Assembly: GCF_024168485.1 (NCBI RefSeq)
Contig: NZ_JALJVY010000004.1
Coordinates: 124,001 to 188,000, forward strand
Direction: 5' to 3'
DNA from: Sphingobium sp. OAS761
GTDB lineage: Bacteria > Pseudomonadota > Alphaproteobacteria > Sphingomonadales > Sphingomonadaceae
DNA: 64,000 nucleotides
Part shown: in pieces, positions 51,343-58,846 of the stretch
How positions within the stretch are numbered: position 1 is the first letter of the stretch
Layout: each line of letters opens with the position of its first letter
The notes under the pieces: model-generated
What the model was told of the DNA's origin: nothing
What the model saw: the letters and a program-made list of their open reading frames with translations, nothing else
Databases searched by the model: none
Program-made: the position numbers and the translations under genes

Positions 51343-53589
51343 CTATCGCACCATCGTGCGCAACAAGGCCCGAAGCTGGGCGGGCTTCACCGGCTTGTTG
51401 AGTACCGGAATCCCACGCTCGTCGAGCAGCATCTTGAGCGGCTCGCCCCGGTCGGCGGAAATGATGATCGCGGGTACCGCGTCCCCAAAATGATCGTTCA
51501 GCCGGCGGATCGCCACATCGCCGGTCTCGCCATCGTTCAGATGATAATCGACCAGCATCACGTCCGGCGCCGTGCCGTCCGGAAACCGCGGCGCCGCATC
51601 GTCGAACCCGGTCGCCGTCGACACAGCGCACCCCCAGCCTTCCAGCAAGGTCCGCATCCCGCTCTGGATCGACTTCTCATTGTCCACGATCAGCACCTTC
51701 AGGCCGCGCATGCCCCGGTCCCGGCCCGGGCCGTCGGTCTGCGCCGCCTCGTCCATCACCACCGCCCCGCGCGGCAGGTCGATGGAGAAGGTCGATCCCT
51801 GACCGGGCGTGGACTCCACCGTCACCGCATGCCCCAGCATGACGCTCGCCCGGCGGACGATGGCGAGGCCAAGGCCCTTGCCGCCCTGCCGGTTGTCGAA
51901 CCGGCGAAACTCCTCGAAGATCAGCGGCTGCTTGTCGGCGGCGATGCCGGGGCCGGTATCGGATACGCTGACCCGGACCCCCGTCGCGCTTTCCAGACAG
52001 CGCAACGTCACCGATCCGCGCTGGGTATAGCGCAACGCGTTGGACAGGAAATTCTGCAAGATCCGTCGCAGCAGGCGAATGTCGGAGCGGACCCAGACCG
52101 GTTCCGCTTCGAAGCTGAGCGTCAGCCCCGAGGATCGGGCCATCGGCGCAAACTCCACCCGCAAGGCTTCAAGCATCCGATCCAGCCGGAAATCGCTGAT
52201 TTCAGGCTGGATTGCGCCGGCGTCAAGCCGGCTGATTTCCAGCAATGCTTCCAGCAGATCCTCAACCGAATCCAGCGCCGTCGATGTCTGGCTGACCAGC
52301 GCCCGCGTCGGCAGCGCCAGCCGCCGGTCGCCCAACGCCGCGACGAACAGCCGCGCCGCGTTGAGCGGCTGCAGCAGATCATGGCTGGCGGCGGCAAGGA
52401 AACTGGTCTTGGACAGGTTGGCTTTCTCCGCGGCGGTCTTCGCATCCATCAATTGCGCCTCGATCTCGCGCCGCTCCGCCACCTCGGCGGCCAACTGGTG
52501 GTTGACCGCGACCAGTTCGCCCGTGCGCTCGGCGACCCGCCGCTCCAGCGATTCGGCCGTCTCCCGCAGCGCGCTCTGAGCCCGCAGCATGTCAGTGACG
52601 TCGGTGAAGCCGATCACCTGCCCACCCTGCTCCATGGCATTGCTGCGCACCTCGAAGCTGCGCGCGCCGCACCGAACCAGCCGATGTACCCGCTCGCCAC
52701 ACAGACTTTCGCCCCGCCAGTCAAGGCAACCGTCATCCTCCATACCCAGCGTCTCCCGGCACCAGCCGATCAACGCCTGATGGGTGGCGAGACCCATGCT
52801 CCAGTCTTCCGGCAGGGTCAGCAGGCGCTGCAATGCTTCGTTCCAGGCCGCCAGCCGCCCCTGCGCGTCGAACAGGCAAACGCCTTCCGACAGATTGTCG
52901 AGCGTCGATTGCAGGACGATGTTGCGCTCGGCCAGTTCCCGCGCCCGCTCCCGCGCGTCCTCCGCCTTCGCCTCGGTGATGTCGGTATAGATGCCGACGA
53001 TGCCGCCTTCGCTGGTGCGCAATTCGTTGATCTGAACCCATCGCCCGTCGGCCAGCGCCTGCACATGACCGCCGTCCGCGACGCTATGCCGGGCGAGCCG
53101 ATCGGACACCCAGCGGTCCCGCCCCACCAGCGTGCCGCGCGGCTGATTATGGCTGGCGGCCAGCTTGGCGATCTGGTCGAAGGACATGCCTTCCCGCACC
53201 TGATCGGCGATCTCGGGCCAGAAGCCCAGATAGGCTTCGTTGAACAGCACGAGCCGGTCCTCGGCGTCGAACAACACGAAACCCTCATTGATGGAATCGA
53301 TCGCGTCTCGCAGGCGCATCCGGTTGGCGTCGGCGGCGGCGTGGGCTTCGGCGAGGTCGGCATTGGCCTTGGCCAGCCGCCGCAGCGCGTCCTCCAGTTC
53401 CATCGTCCGCTCGCGCACCATGGCTTCGAGCGATATAGCAGTCTCGAACATCGAAAAGGCGTTGCCGGCCATGTCGCTGGACCGCTCCACCCTGTCCATC
53501 AGCGCGGCGTTGATCTTCCTCAGCTTGCGCACCTCGTTGCGCAGGTCCTCGGCGTCCGGGTTTCCAAAGCCAGGGGCGAGGTCGTTCAT
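51343..53589 (-). CDS. PAS-containing hybrid histidine kinase (NahK/ErcS'-like)
   Basis: 748 residues without membrane spans. N-terminal coiled coil (about 12-95), PAS-7 type domain (about 98-207: INEGFVLFDAEDRLVLFNEA), second PAS (about 228-335), coiled coil, HisKA with His403 (AASHDLLQPLNA), ATPase with NFLSNALRYT, SDTGPGIA and GKGLGLAIV, and a C-terminal receiver with MLVDYHLNDG. Family members ErcS' and relatives control ethanol oxidation in Pseudomonas with a FIST partner. Its ATG overlaps the FIST stop (ATGA). Confidence 0.9.
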   Translation of the reverse strand: MNDLAPGFGNPDAEDLRNEVRKLRKINAALMDRVERSSDMAGNAFSMFETAISLEAMVRERTMELEDALRRLAKANADLAEAHAAADANRMRLRDAIDSINEGFVLFDAEDRLVLFNEAYLGFWPEIADQVREGMSFDQIAKLAASHNQPRGTLVGRDRWVSDRLARHSVADGGHVQALADGRWVQINELRTSEGGIVGIYTDITEAKAEDARERARELAERNIVLQSTLDNLSEGVCLFDAQGRLAAWNEALQRLLTLPEDWSMGLATHQALIGWCRETLGMEDDGCLDWRGESLCGERVHRLVRCGARSFEVRSNAMEQGGQVIGFTDVTDMLRAQSALRETAESLERRVAERTGELVAVNHQLAAEVAERREIEAQLMDAKTAAEKANLSKTSFLAAASHDLLQPLNAARLFVAALGDRRLALPTRALVSQTSTALDSVEDLLEALLEISRLDAGAIQPEISDFRLDRMLEALRVEFAPMARSSGLTLSFEAEPVWVRSDIRLLRRILQNFLSNALRYTQRGSVTLRCLESATGVRVSVSDTGPGIAADKQPLIFEEFRRFDNRQGGKGLGLAIVRRASVMLGHAVTVESTPGQGSTFSIDLPRGAVVMDEAAQTDGPGRDRGMRGLKVLIVDNEKSIQSGMRTLLEGWGCAVSTATGFDDAAPRFPDGTAPDVMLVDYHLNDGETGDVAIRRLNDHFGDAVPAIIISADRGEPLKMLLDERGIPVLNKPVKPAQLRALLRTMVR

Positions 53590-54728
53590 CGCCCGATCGC
53601 AAGGCCGCTGAAGGTCTGGTTCACGTGCAGCGCATGATATTGCTCGCCATAGGTGTTGAAGCCGATGACGCGGTTACGCGCATACAGCTCCGACACCTGC
53701 CGGCCGATCTGCCGCTGCTCGGCATCGATGCGATTAAGCACGCAGTCGAACGCCAGGATGCGATCGATCTGGCCGACCTTGTCACGCAGATCCCCGAACA
53801 GCGCCTCCATGCCGGCGATGCGATCGATCGGCTCGCCGACCGCGAGCACGATCCCCTTGTCAATCGCGCAGTAGAAGGTCAGGCTGCCGTCATCATTGGC
53901 GCTCTGGATCGATCGTACATGATAGTCGCCGCCGGCTCGCACCATCGGCGGATGTGCGGCAAAGAATTCGACGCCCAGCGCCTCACCGGCATGGCCGGCA
54001 AGCCTCAGATATTCACGCGCCGCTGGCTCCGCGTCGATCTCCGTCACGACCCGTGCCTGCGGATCGGCGCCGGTCACCACCATCCGTTCGACGCTCGGCC
54101 GATAATGCTGCGCCTTGAAAACATGCATAGGGCGCGGCGTGGAGAGGATCGCGACCACCGCGCCCTGACCATGGAAACGCCCGCCCTCGAAGATGGCCGT
54201 TTCGCGAAAGGCCAGGCCATCGCCGGACGAGCCGCCGATCAGCGGTATGTCGCCCAGCGCATCCTGGATAGTCATCGTCAGCAATTCTTCCCGATGGGAC
54301 ATGCCATCGACCAGGAACAGCGCGACATGATTGACCATGTCGCCCAGACGCCGACTGTCGCGATCGGCCACGGCGGCGAGATGCCGTACCGTCTGTCGCG
54401 CGGCGACTGGATCGAAATGGTCGATATCTTCGAAGCAGTGCGACGTCAGATGGAAGCCGGACGCGGGAAAGCCTATTACGCTGATGCTGTCTTGGTCATA
54501 ACCTCGCTCGGTCAGTTCGCCAGAACTGGTGCAGCCGATCGTCACGATCCCATCGCTATGCCGATTGATTGCCCGCGCCAGCCCTGCCCGGTCGAAGCGG
54601 TGCGAGCAGAAGATCAGCATGCCCGCCAGCGGTTCGTTGCCGACACGCGCGGCGATCTCGGCCATGGCTCGCTCCGGTTCCGTCGCGTGGCTCGATGCGA
54701 AGCCGATTTCCGATGCCAGAACAGCCAT
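53586..54728 (-). CDS. FIST-domain sensory protein
   Basis: 380 residues: FIST N domain (about 35-220; GMLIFCSHRFDRAGLA, GCTSSGELTERGYD, IGGSSGDGLAF) followed by FIST C (about 225-365; GVEFFAAHPPMVRAGGDYHVRS, GEPIDRIAGME). FIST proteins are predicted ligand sensors, probably for small molecules such as amino acids, that feed histidine kinases. Stop overlaps the start of the hybrid kinase, indicating a sensor-kinase pair. 33 bp after the DUF3422 gene. Confidence 0.9.
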   Translation of the reverse strand: MAVLASEIGFASSHATEPERAMAEIAARVGNEPLAGMLIFCSHRFDRAGLARAINRHSDGIVTIGCTSSGELTERGYDQDSISVIGFPASGFHLTSHCFEDIDHFDPVAARQTVRHLAAVADRDSRRLGDMVNHVALFLVDGMSHREELLTMTIQDALGDIPLIGGSSGDGLAFRETAIFEGGRFHGQGAVVAILSTPRPMHVFKAQHYRPSVERMVVTGADPQARVVTEIDAEPAAREYLRLAGHAGEALGVEFFAAHPPMVRAGGDYHVRSIQSANDDGSLTFYCAIDKGIVLAVGEPIDRIAGMEALFGDLRDKVGQIDRILAFDCVLNRIDAEQRQIGRQVSELYARNRVIGFNTYGEQYHALHVNQTFSGLAIGR

Positions 54729-54761
54729 CCCCCGATCCCATTCTATTGTGTTTGCTTCAGC

Positions 54762-56057
54762 TTATGCGCCTTTTTCCGCGCCTTTGTCATCCCGGGAAAT
54801 GACTCGCCTTCGCAGCCGTCCCATGGCGACAAACATCAGCGCGGGCAGCACCGGCGCCGCGACGCCCAGCGCCAGCGTCGCGGGGAAGCGATGATCGACC
54901 TTCTCCACGGCCTTGAGCATGTATGAAAGCAGGCCCAGGGCATAATAGCCGATCGCGACCGCCGACAATCCCTCGACCAGATGCTGCAACCGCAGCTGCA
55001 TACGGGCGCTGCGATCCATGGAAACCAGCAACCGCGCATTCTGATTTTCGATATGCGTTTCGATCCGGGTGCGAAGCAGCGCGGTGAACTGCGCCATCCG
55101 CTCCCCGACCAGGCGCAGCCGCGCGGAAAAAGCGGAGCAGGTCCGCATCGCCGGATGGAAGCGGCGACCGATGAAATCGGGCAGCGACGGAAAGCCGGCG
55201 ATGGGGTGAGCGTCCAGTTCCATCAGTCGGTCAGCGACGATCTGTGCATAGGCGGCAGTCGCACTCAAGCGGAAATCGCAGTCCCCGGCCAGCGCCAGCC
55301 TGGTCGCGGTCAGTGCCGACAGGTCCGCCAGCATATCATCGTCGCGTTGCTCGCCGCCATGCAGACGCCTCGCCGTATCCTCCAGCCGCCGCTCGATCAC
55401 ATCGATCGCCGCCCACCCCGCCTGCGCTACCGGCAGCCCCAGCAACGCCATGTTGCGGTAATTGCCCAGTTCCTGCAGCCGTTGCACGCATCGGGCAAGG
55501 TCGCCCGGCTCCAGCCCGTTTGCGGCGATAACCAGCCGGCCATAGCCGTCGTCGTGAATGCGAAAGTCGCTCCACATCCGGGCTCCGCCCGCAACATGGC
55601 AGGAGACGAGATGCGACGCGCGGAATTCGGCCTGTTCGACCAGCGGCGCGGCGGCGGCCTCGTCCGCCACGAGCATGACGTGGGTCGCACGGATGACGCG
55701 GCCCGGCAGCGTCTCCACCCAAGCGATGGCGCGGCCGCGCTCCTGATCGTCCGGATGCGTCCAGAGCAGCGGCAAGGCCGCTTCCCCCTTCAGCGTGAGC
55801 GTCGCGGTGCTGGCTTCGCTGTGGCGCTCCCAGGACATGCGGACATCGTCGGACCAGCGGCTTTCCCGATGTCGCGCGTCATCGACCAGCCATTCCGCCG
55901 GCGAATCCGCCAGCGCCCGCGCTTCGGCCCGCCGCTCCTCATCGTCCAGCAGCCGCGCGAACTGGATCGCCTGCGCCGGCAGGGCCAGGCGCGGGAAGCG
56001 GCGTAGATGCATCTCGCCGACAACATGGCGCCGCTCGGGATGTTCGGCAAAGCGCAT
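54762..56057 (-). CDS. DUF3422 membrane protein
   Basis: 431 residues from the ATG at 56057, which overlaps the stop of the DUF779 gene. It begins MRFAEHPERRHVVGEMHLRR, matching the N-terminus of DUF3422. The middle has SHLVSCHVAGGARMWSDFRI and RCVQRLQELGNYRNMALLGL; the C-terminus has two predicted membrane helices (GYYALGLLSYMLKAVEK and LALGVAAPVLPALMFVAMG) after a long coiled-coil arm. Function not characterised; often seen beside aldehyde or alcohol metabolism genes in proteobacteria. Confidence 0.85.
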   Translation of the reverse strand: MRFAEHPERRHVVGEMHLRRFPRLALPAQAIQFARLLDDEERRAEARALADSPAEWLVDDARHRESRWSDDVRMSWERHSEASTATLTLKGEAALPLLWTHPDDQERGRAIAWVETLPGRVIRATHVMLVADEAAAAPLVEQAEFRASHLVSCHVAGGARMWSDFRIHDDGYGRLVIAANGLEPGDLARCVQRLQELGNYRNMALLGLPVAQAGWAAIDVIERRLEDTARRLHGGEQRDDDMLADLSALTATRLALAGDCDFRLSATAAYAQIVADRLMELDAHPIAGFPSLPDFIGRRFHPAMRTCSAFSARLRLVGERMAQFTALLRTRIETHIENQNARLLVSMDRSARMQLRLQHLVEGLSAVAIGYYALGLLSYMLKAVEKVDHRFPATLALGVAAPVLPALMFVAMGRLRRRVISRDDKGAEKGA

Positions 56058-56449
56058 CACCTCCCGCGTGGCGGCTGGCCCGCCGCCGCCAGACGCTTGT
56101 CCTCTTCGTCGGTGAAGATTCGCGACCGCACGATGAAACGTACGCCTTCGGGACTTTCCAGCGACATGCCCGCGCCCCGACCCCGCACGACGTCGATGGT
56201 GATCTGGGTGTGTCGCCAATAATCGAACTGCGCCGCGCCGATCCACACCGGCACGTCGCCCGCAACATGCCCCAGCAGCACGTCCTGCGCCCCGACCCTG
56301 AACTCACCGCGCGGAAAGCACATCGGCGCGGAACCATCGCAGCAGCCGCCCGACTGATGGAACATCAGCGGCCCGTGGACGGCCGTCAGACCCGCAATAA
56401 GAGCGTCGGCCACGGAAGTGGTCAGGATGCGCGGGGGAATGTCAATCAT
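56057..56449 (-). CDS. DUF779 protein (acetaldehyde dehydrogenase-associated)
   Basis: 130 residues from the ATG at 56449 behind CGGAGG. Family mark: FHQSGGCCDGSAPMCFPRGE with clustered Cys, then VGAQDVLLGHV and QTTIDVVRGRG-like core. DUF779 genes typically lie next to the ExaC/AldB-type aldehyde dehydrogenase. Cys pattern suggests metal or redox binding. Overlaps DUF3422 by 1-4 bp. Confidence 0.9.
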   Translation of the reverse strand: MIDIPPRILTTSVADALIAGLTAVHGPLMFHQSGGCCDGSAPMCFPRGEFRVGAQDVLLGHVAGDVPVWIGAAQFDYWRHTQITIDVVRGRGAGMSLESPEGVRFIVRSRIFTDEEDKRLAAAGQPPRGR

Positions 56450-56566
56450 GCCCAACCTCCGTTCACCTCTCCCTCGCGGACGAAGGTTTAACGGGAAAGG
56501 CGGATGCCCAAGGGCACCCGCCGGCGGCAAAGGCGTCAGGAAAAACGCGCCTACGCCACGATTGCA

Positions 56567-58087
56567 TCAGAAGAAGCCCAGCGCCTTGGGACTGTAGCTC
56601 ACCAGCAGATTCTTGGTCTGCTGATAATGGTCCAGCATCATCTTATGGGTTTCGCGGCCGATACCGGACTGCTTGTAACCGCCGAATGCCGCATGGGCAG
56701 GATAGGCATGATAGCAGTTGGTCCACACGCGCCCCGCCTGGATGCCGCGGCCCATGCGATAGGCGCGCGCGCCGTCTCGCGTCCAAACGCCCGCGCCCAG
56801 GCCATAGAGCGTGTCATTGGCAATGGCGAGCGCTTCGGCTTCGTCCTTGAAGGTCGTGACGGCCAGGACAGGGCCGAAAATCTCCTCCTGAAAGATGCGC
56901 ATCTTGTTGTGACCCTTCAGCACGGTGGGCGTCACATAATAGCCCTCGGACAGTTCACCGTCATGCACCGCGCGGTCGCCGCCGGTCAGCACCTCGGCGC
57001 CCTCATCCCTGCCGATAGCGATATAGGAAAGAATCTTCTCCAGTTGATCGTTCGATGCCTGCGCGCCGATCATGGTCGACGGGTCCAGCGGGCTGCCCTG
57101 CTTGATCGCCTTCACCCTGGCGATGGCGCGCTCGATGAACCTTTCGTAGATGCTTTCCTGGATCAGCGCGCGGCTCGGGCAGGTGCAGACCTCGCCCTGG
57201 TTCAGCGCGAACATGGCGAAGCCCTCGAGGCATTTGTCGAAATAATCGTCGTCGGCGTCCATCACATCCTCGAAAAAGATGTTCGGCGACTTGCCGCCAA
57301 GCTCCAGCGTGACAGGAATTAGATTTTCCGACGCATATTGCATGATCAGGCGACCGGTGGTGGTTTCGCCGGTGAAGGCGATCTTGCTGATCCGCTTATT
57401 GCTGGCGAGCGGCTTGCCCGCTTCGACGCCAAATCCGTTGACGACGTTCAGCACGCCGGCGGGCAGCAGGTCGCCGATGATCTCCATCAGGACCAGCACT
57501 GACATCGGCGTCTGCTCGGCAGGCTTCAGCACCACGCAATTTCCGGCGGCGAGCGCGGGGGCCAGCTTCCACACGGCCATCAGGATAGGGAAGTTCCACG
57601 GAATGATCTGGCCGACGACGCCGAGTGGTTCGTGAAAATGATAGGCGATCGTGTCATGGTCGATCTCGCTGATCGATCCTTCCTGCGCGCGCAGGCAGCC
57701 GGCGAAATAGCGGAAATGATCGATGGCGAGCGGGATATCAGCATGCGTCGTCTCGCGGATCGGCTTGCCGTTGTCGACGGTCTCGGCCAGCGCGATCAGA
57801 TCCAGATTGGCCTCCATCCGGTCGGCCATCTTGAGGAGGATATTGGCGCGTTCGGTCGAGCTGGCCTTGCCCCAGGCGTCCTTCGCCGCGTGCGCGGCAT
57901 CCAGCGCCAGCTCGATATCCTCGGCCGTGCCGCGCGCGATCTGGCACACGACTTGGCCCGTCACTGGCGAAATATTGTCGAAATAGGCGCCCTTGGCCGG
58001 AGCGACCCACCCGCCGCCGATATAATTGTCGTAGCGCTCGCGGATCAGCGTTTTGCCCGCGTACTTTTCCATTGCCTGTTCCAGCAT
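56567..58087 (-). CDS. Acetaldehyde/aldehyde dehydrogenase (ExaC/AldB type)
   Basis: 506 residues from the ATG at 58087: GGGAG lies 6 bp upstream, whereas the ATGs at 58093 and 58147 are badly spaced and the longer frame would include the operator. Marks: [31 protein letters not shown], catalytic Glu in [12 protein letters not shown] and catalytic Cys in [15 protein letters not shown], closing [12 protein letters not shown]. It oxidises the aldehyde produced by the quinoprotein dehydrogenase. Operator copy H lies 57 bp upstream. Followed by DUF779, DUF3422, FIST and kinase genes. Confidence 0.95.
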   Translation of the reverse strand: MLEQAMEKYAGKTLIRERYDNYIGGGWVAPAKGAYFDNISPVTGQVVCQIARGTAEDIELALDAAHAAKDAWGKASSTERANILLKMADRMEANLDLIALAETVDNGKPIRETTHADIPLAIDHFRYFAGCLRAQEGSISEIDHDTIAYHFHEPLGVVGQIIPWNFPILMAVWKLAPALAAGNCVVLKPAEQTPMSVLVLMEIIGDLLPAGVLNVVNGFGVEAGKPLASNKRISKIAFTGETTTGRLIMQYASENLIPVTLELGGKSPNIFFEDVMDADDDYFDKCLEGFAMFALNQGEVCTCPSRALIQESIYERFIERAIARVKAIKQGSPLDPSTMIGAQASNDQLEKILSYIAIGRDEGAEVLTGGDRAVHDGELSEGYYVTPTVLKGHNKMRIFQEEIFGPVLAVTTFKDEAEALAIANDTLYGLGAGVWTRDGARAYRMGRGIQAGRVWTNCYHAYPAHAAFGGYKQSGIGRETHKMMLDHYQQTKNLLVSYSPKALGFF

Positions 58088-58144
58088 GTCCATCTCCCGA
58101 GAAAGTTTGAGTTGGACGAATGGTGGCACAGACGGGATATCGGG

Positions 58145-58161
58145 CAATTAGACCTTAGGTC
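58145..58161 (-). promoter_or_regulatory. Island operator copy H (aldehyde dehydrogenase)
   Basis: Minus strand GACCTAAGGTCTAATTG, 15 of the 16 defined positions of GACCNAAGGTCCAATKG. 57 bp before the aldehyde dehydrogenase start and in its orientation. Confidence 0.65.
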
Positions 58162-58192
58162 GCCGAGGCGCCGTCAAAGCAACGGGCGGCGC

Positions 58193-58261
58193 GCAAGCGC
58201 CCATCACCGGGCTCGCACGCTTGCCGCGATGGGCCACGAAGTTCGCCTGATCCCGCATTAA
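58193..58261 (+). pseudogene. IS110-family transposase fragment
   Basis: Reads ASAHHRARTLAAMGHEVRLI then PH-stop. IS110-type transposases have (G)SAHHWARxLxxLGHEVRLIPP at this place. Only about 22 residues remain, with a stop where the family continues into YVKPYVK; the DEDD catalytic residues are gone. It lies at the right edge of the alcohol-oxidation block. Confidence 0.65.
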
Positions 58262-58339
58262 CTTGCCCGGCTACAAACACATGTTGCCGGGCATGGCGAT
58301 TGTCGGCTTTATGGACGGACGCATGGGCGGGAGGATATT

Positions 58340-58846
58340 ATGGCGTCGCCGCAGGAGAGGATGCTCAGCGACCTCTACGACGAGTTGCGCGCCGCCGCAG
58401 CGCGGATGTTGCGGCGTGATGCCCCGATCCTGTCGCTGCAGCCAACCGAACTTGTCAACGAGGCTGCGCTGCGGATCGTCCGACTTGAGGCAATGAGCTA
58501 TAACGACCGCCAGCACTTCTTCGCCACTGGTGCGCGGATCATGCGCCAGGCGATGCTTGATGCCGTCCGCAGCCGAAGGCGTGCCAAGCGGCAAGCGCCG
58601 GATATCTGGATCGAAGTGGCTGAAGCGCCTGACCGGATCGACATAGTCCTGCTCGACCGTGCGCTTGAGCGTCTCGAGGGTATTTCATCAGAACTCGCAA
58701 AGATCGTCGAACTGCGCTTCTTCGTAGGTTTGACGGTCAGCGAGATCGCGCAGGTGCTCGACTGTTCAGAACCCACCGTGAAACGCAAATGGAAGACCGC
58801 AAGGCTTTGGCTCGCTGAGGAACTCGGCGGCGCCTATCGGCAATAG
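58340..58846 (+). CDS. ECF sigma factor (ECF43-like / TIGR02999 type)
   Basis: 168 residues from the ATG at 58340 behind GGGAGG. Sigma-2: LYDELRAAAARMLRRD, SLQPTELVNEAALRIVRLEA, RQHFFATGARIMRQAMLDAV; sigma-4: LAKIVELRFFVGLTVSEIAQ and SEPTVKRKWKTARLWLAEEL. This ECF branch typically works without an anti-sigma factor and is coupled to Ser/Thr kinases. Its end overlaps the kinase gene tail-to-tail by 13 bp. A 7-bp inverted repeat GCCCGGC...GCCGGGC lies at about 58265-58292 upstream. Confidence 0.88.
   Translation: MASPQERMLSDLYDELRAAAARMLRRDAPILSLQPTELVNEAALRIVRLEAMSYNDRQHFFATGARIMRQAMLDAVRSRRRAKRQAPDIWIEVAEAPDRIDIVLLDRALERLEGISSELAKIVELRFFVGLTVSEIAQVLDCSEPTVKRKWKTARLWLAEELGGAYRQ

Noticed and set aside
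55107-55117. CTCCCCGACCA match to the 3' end of tRNA-Pro, a possible right attachment site
   Set aside because: Only 11 bp, inside the DUF3422 coding region, with island-type genes continuing on both sides; expected by chance.
56482-56498. GGACGAAGGTTTAACGG before the DUF779 gene, resembling the island operator
   Set aside because: Only about 12 of 17 positions agree and it faces away from the gene; the gene is probably read from the aldehyde dehydrogenase promoter.
58265-58292. Inverted repeat GCCCGGC...GCCGGGC upstream of the ECF sigma factor
   Set aside because: No T-tract and a 14-nt loop, so not a terminator; no known operator shape. Could be part of the degraded IS110 element.
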